Assembly: GCA_020853995.1 (NCBI GenBank)
Contig: JADYXV010000199.1
Coordinates: 1 to 14,690 of the forward strand
DNA: 14,690 nt
Reading direction: 5' to 3'
From: Novosphingobium sp.
Lineage (GTDB): Bacteria > Pseudomonadota > Alphaproteobacteria > Sphingomonadales > Sphingomonadaceae
Shown here: piece after piece, positions 14,047-14,690 of the stretch
Layout: every line of letters starts with the position of its first letter
Position numbering within the stretch: position 1 is the first letter of the stretch
Translations under genes and position numbers: made by a program
Notes under the pieces: model-generated
What the model was told of the DNA's origin: nothing
Seen by the model: only the letters and a program-made list of their open reading frames with translations
Database searches by the model: none

Positions 14047-14520
14047 ATGACCGAAGAAACAACTGCACCAAACGGTGTCCTCGTCGATTATGACGTGCGC
14101 AAGGTGATGGCGGCGCTGCCGCATCGCTATCCTTTGCTGCTGGTGGATCGCGTGGCGTCATTGACGCTGAACGAACGCATTCACGCGGTAAAGGCCGTGT
14201 CGATGAACGAGCAGTTCTTTCAGGGCCATTTCCCCGGCCGTCCGATCATGCCCGGCGTCCTCCAGATCGAGGCGCTGGCACAGGCTGCGGGCGTCCTCGC
14301 GGTCGAATCGCTCGGCCTTGCAGGCTCTGGCAAGCTGGTCTATTTCATGGCGATTGAAGAGGCCAAGTTCCGCAACCCTGTGGAGCCCGGCGTCCTCCTC
14401 GATCTCCACGTCGAATTCACGCAAAAGCGTTCGCGCGTGTGCAAATTCGCCGGAAAAGCGATGATCGGCGACAAGGTTACCTGCGAAGTCAGCTTCACCG
14501 CGATGATCGCCGACGCCTGA
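14047..14520 (+). CDS. fabZ: 3-hydroxyacyl-[acyl-carrier-protein] dehydratase FabZ
   Basis: Dehydrates beta-hydroxyacyl-ACP in each round of fatty-acid elongation in the cytoplasm. The 157-residue hot-dog-fold protein shows LPHRYPLLLVDRV (24-36) and the active-site segment from QGHFPGRP to IEAL, with catalytic His61 and Glu75. The length is normal, with a slightly extended N terminus. It starts 24 bases after skp. In most proteobacteria lpxD stands between them and lpxA follows; neither is present here. A start at ATG 14047 is supported by family length; a GGGG just upstream is the only binding-site candidate. Confidence 0.97.
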   Translation: MTEETTAPNGVLVDYDVRKVMAALPHRYPLLLVDRVASLTLNERIHAVKAVSMNEQFFQGHFPGRPIMPGVLQIEALAQAAGVLAVESLGLAGSGKLVYFMAIEEAKFRNPVEPGVLLDLHVEFTQKRSRVCKFAGKAMIGDKVTCEVSFTAMIADA

Positions 14521-14588
14521 AGCAATCCTGCGGTCATCTTATCCGGCACCGCAAGCAAACCACCGTCACCCTTGTAACTTGCGTTCAT

Positions 14589-14615
14589 CCCCGAAGCATT
14601 CAGAATGCGGTGGGG
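14589..14615. repeat. Hairpin-forming dyad downstream of fabZ
   Basis: CCCC (14589-14592) pairs with GGGG (14612-14615), and inside them GCATT (14596-14600) pairs with AATGC (14604-14608), with a three-base loop and a small internal loop. Another short dyad, TGCGGT (14529-14534) with ACCGCA (14548-14553), lies just after the fabZ stop. No U-run follows either, so termination is not certain. The 170 bases after fabZ hold no gene I can support. Confidence 0.35.
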
Positions 14616-14690
14616 CTGCGGCGGGACGGTCGTTTCACCCTTGGGACGTTGATCCCGTAGTTCAGCTTGATCGTCCTGCCGCACGATTAT

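Noticed and set aside
14340..14690. Minus-strand open frame overlapping fabZ and open to the right edge
   Set aside because: Most of it is the shadow of fabZ. The part beyond fabZ has no recognisable motif, so a convergent gene end cannot be supported from the 170 bases visible.
1..14690. CRISPR array, tRNA or rRNA genes, insertion sequences
   Set aside because: No regularly spaced repeats, no tRNA-like cloverleaf, no transposase and no long terminal inverted repeats were seen on either strand.

Overview
The window is a chromosomal housekeeping region of an alphaproteobacterium, most likely a sphingomonad of the Novosphingobium/Sphingomonas type. That placement is inferred from three things. 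The genes have high GC content, with many overlapping stop and start codons. The gene order is psd-pssA, rpsB-tsf-pyrH-frr-uppS-cdsA-dxr-rseP-bamA-skp-fabZ. lpxD is missing between skp and fabZ, which fits bacteria that carry glycosphingolipids instead of lipopolysaccharide.

Layout. Bases 1-260 are relatively AT-rich (about 47% G+C over the first 240 bases by hand count). They hold an unrecognised open frame that runs in from the left edge, a short direct repeat and a good sigma-70-type promoter. An alpha/beta hydrolase (404-1255) follows, then psd and pssA, which make phosphatidylethanolamine. Facing pssA and overlapping its end is a small minus-strand gene (2852-3130) for a 92-residue single-pass membrane protein. 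The 413-base gap 3131-3543 is rich in signals: DnaA-box-like sequences, nested dyads, and an exact GTTC-N7-GTTC motif, the LexA (SOS) operator of Alphaproteobacteria. That motif lies inside a minus-strand promoter pointing at the small gene. rpsB and tsf follow, separated by two hairpins. pyrH has its own promoter. From pyrH to fabZ the genes form a nearly gapless run on the plus strand, except for a 200-base structured gap before bamA.

How the genes work together. rpsB, tsf and frr serve translation. pyrH supplies UDP, and so the other pyrimidine nucleotides. dxr makes isoprenoid precursors, and uppS turns these into the C55 carrier for peptidoglycan and glycans. cdsA makes CDP-diacylglycerol, the substrate of pssA, whose product is decarboxylated by psd. 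rseP, bamA and skp serve envelope stress control and outer-membrane protein assembly. fabZ serves fatty-acid elongation.

The most promising unexplained item is the putative LexA-controlled small membrane protein, which by architecture could be an SOS-induced envelope or division factor. That function is inference. The core genes look intact and ordinary.
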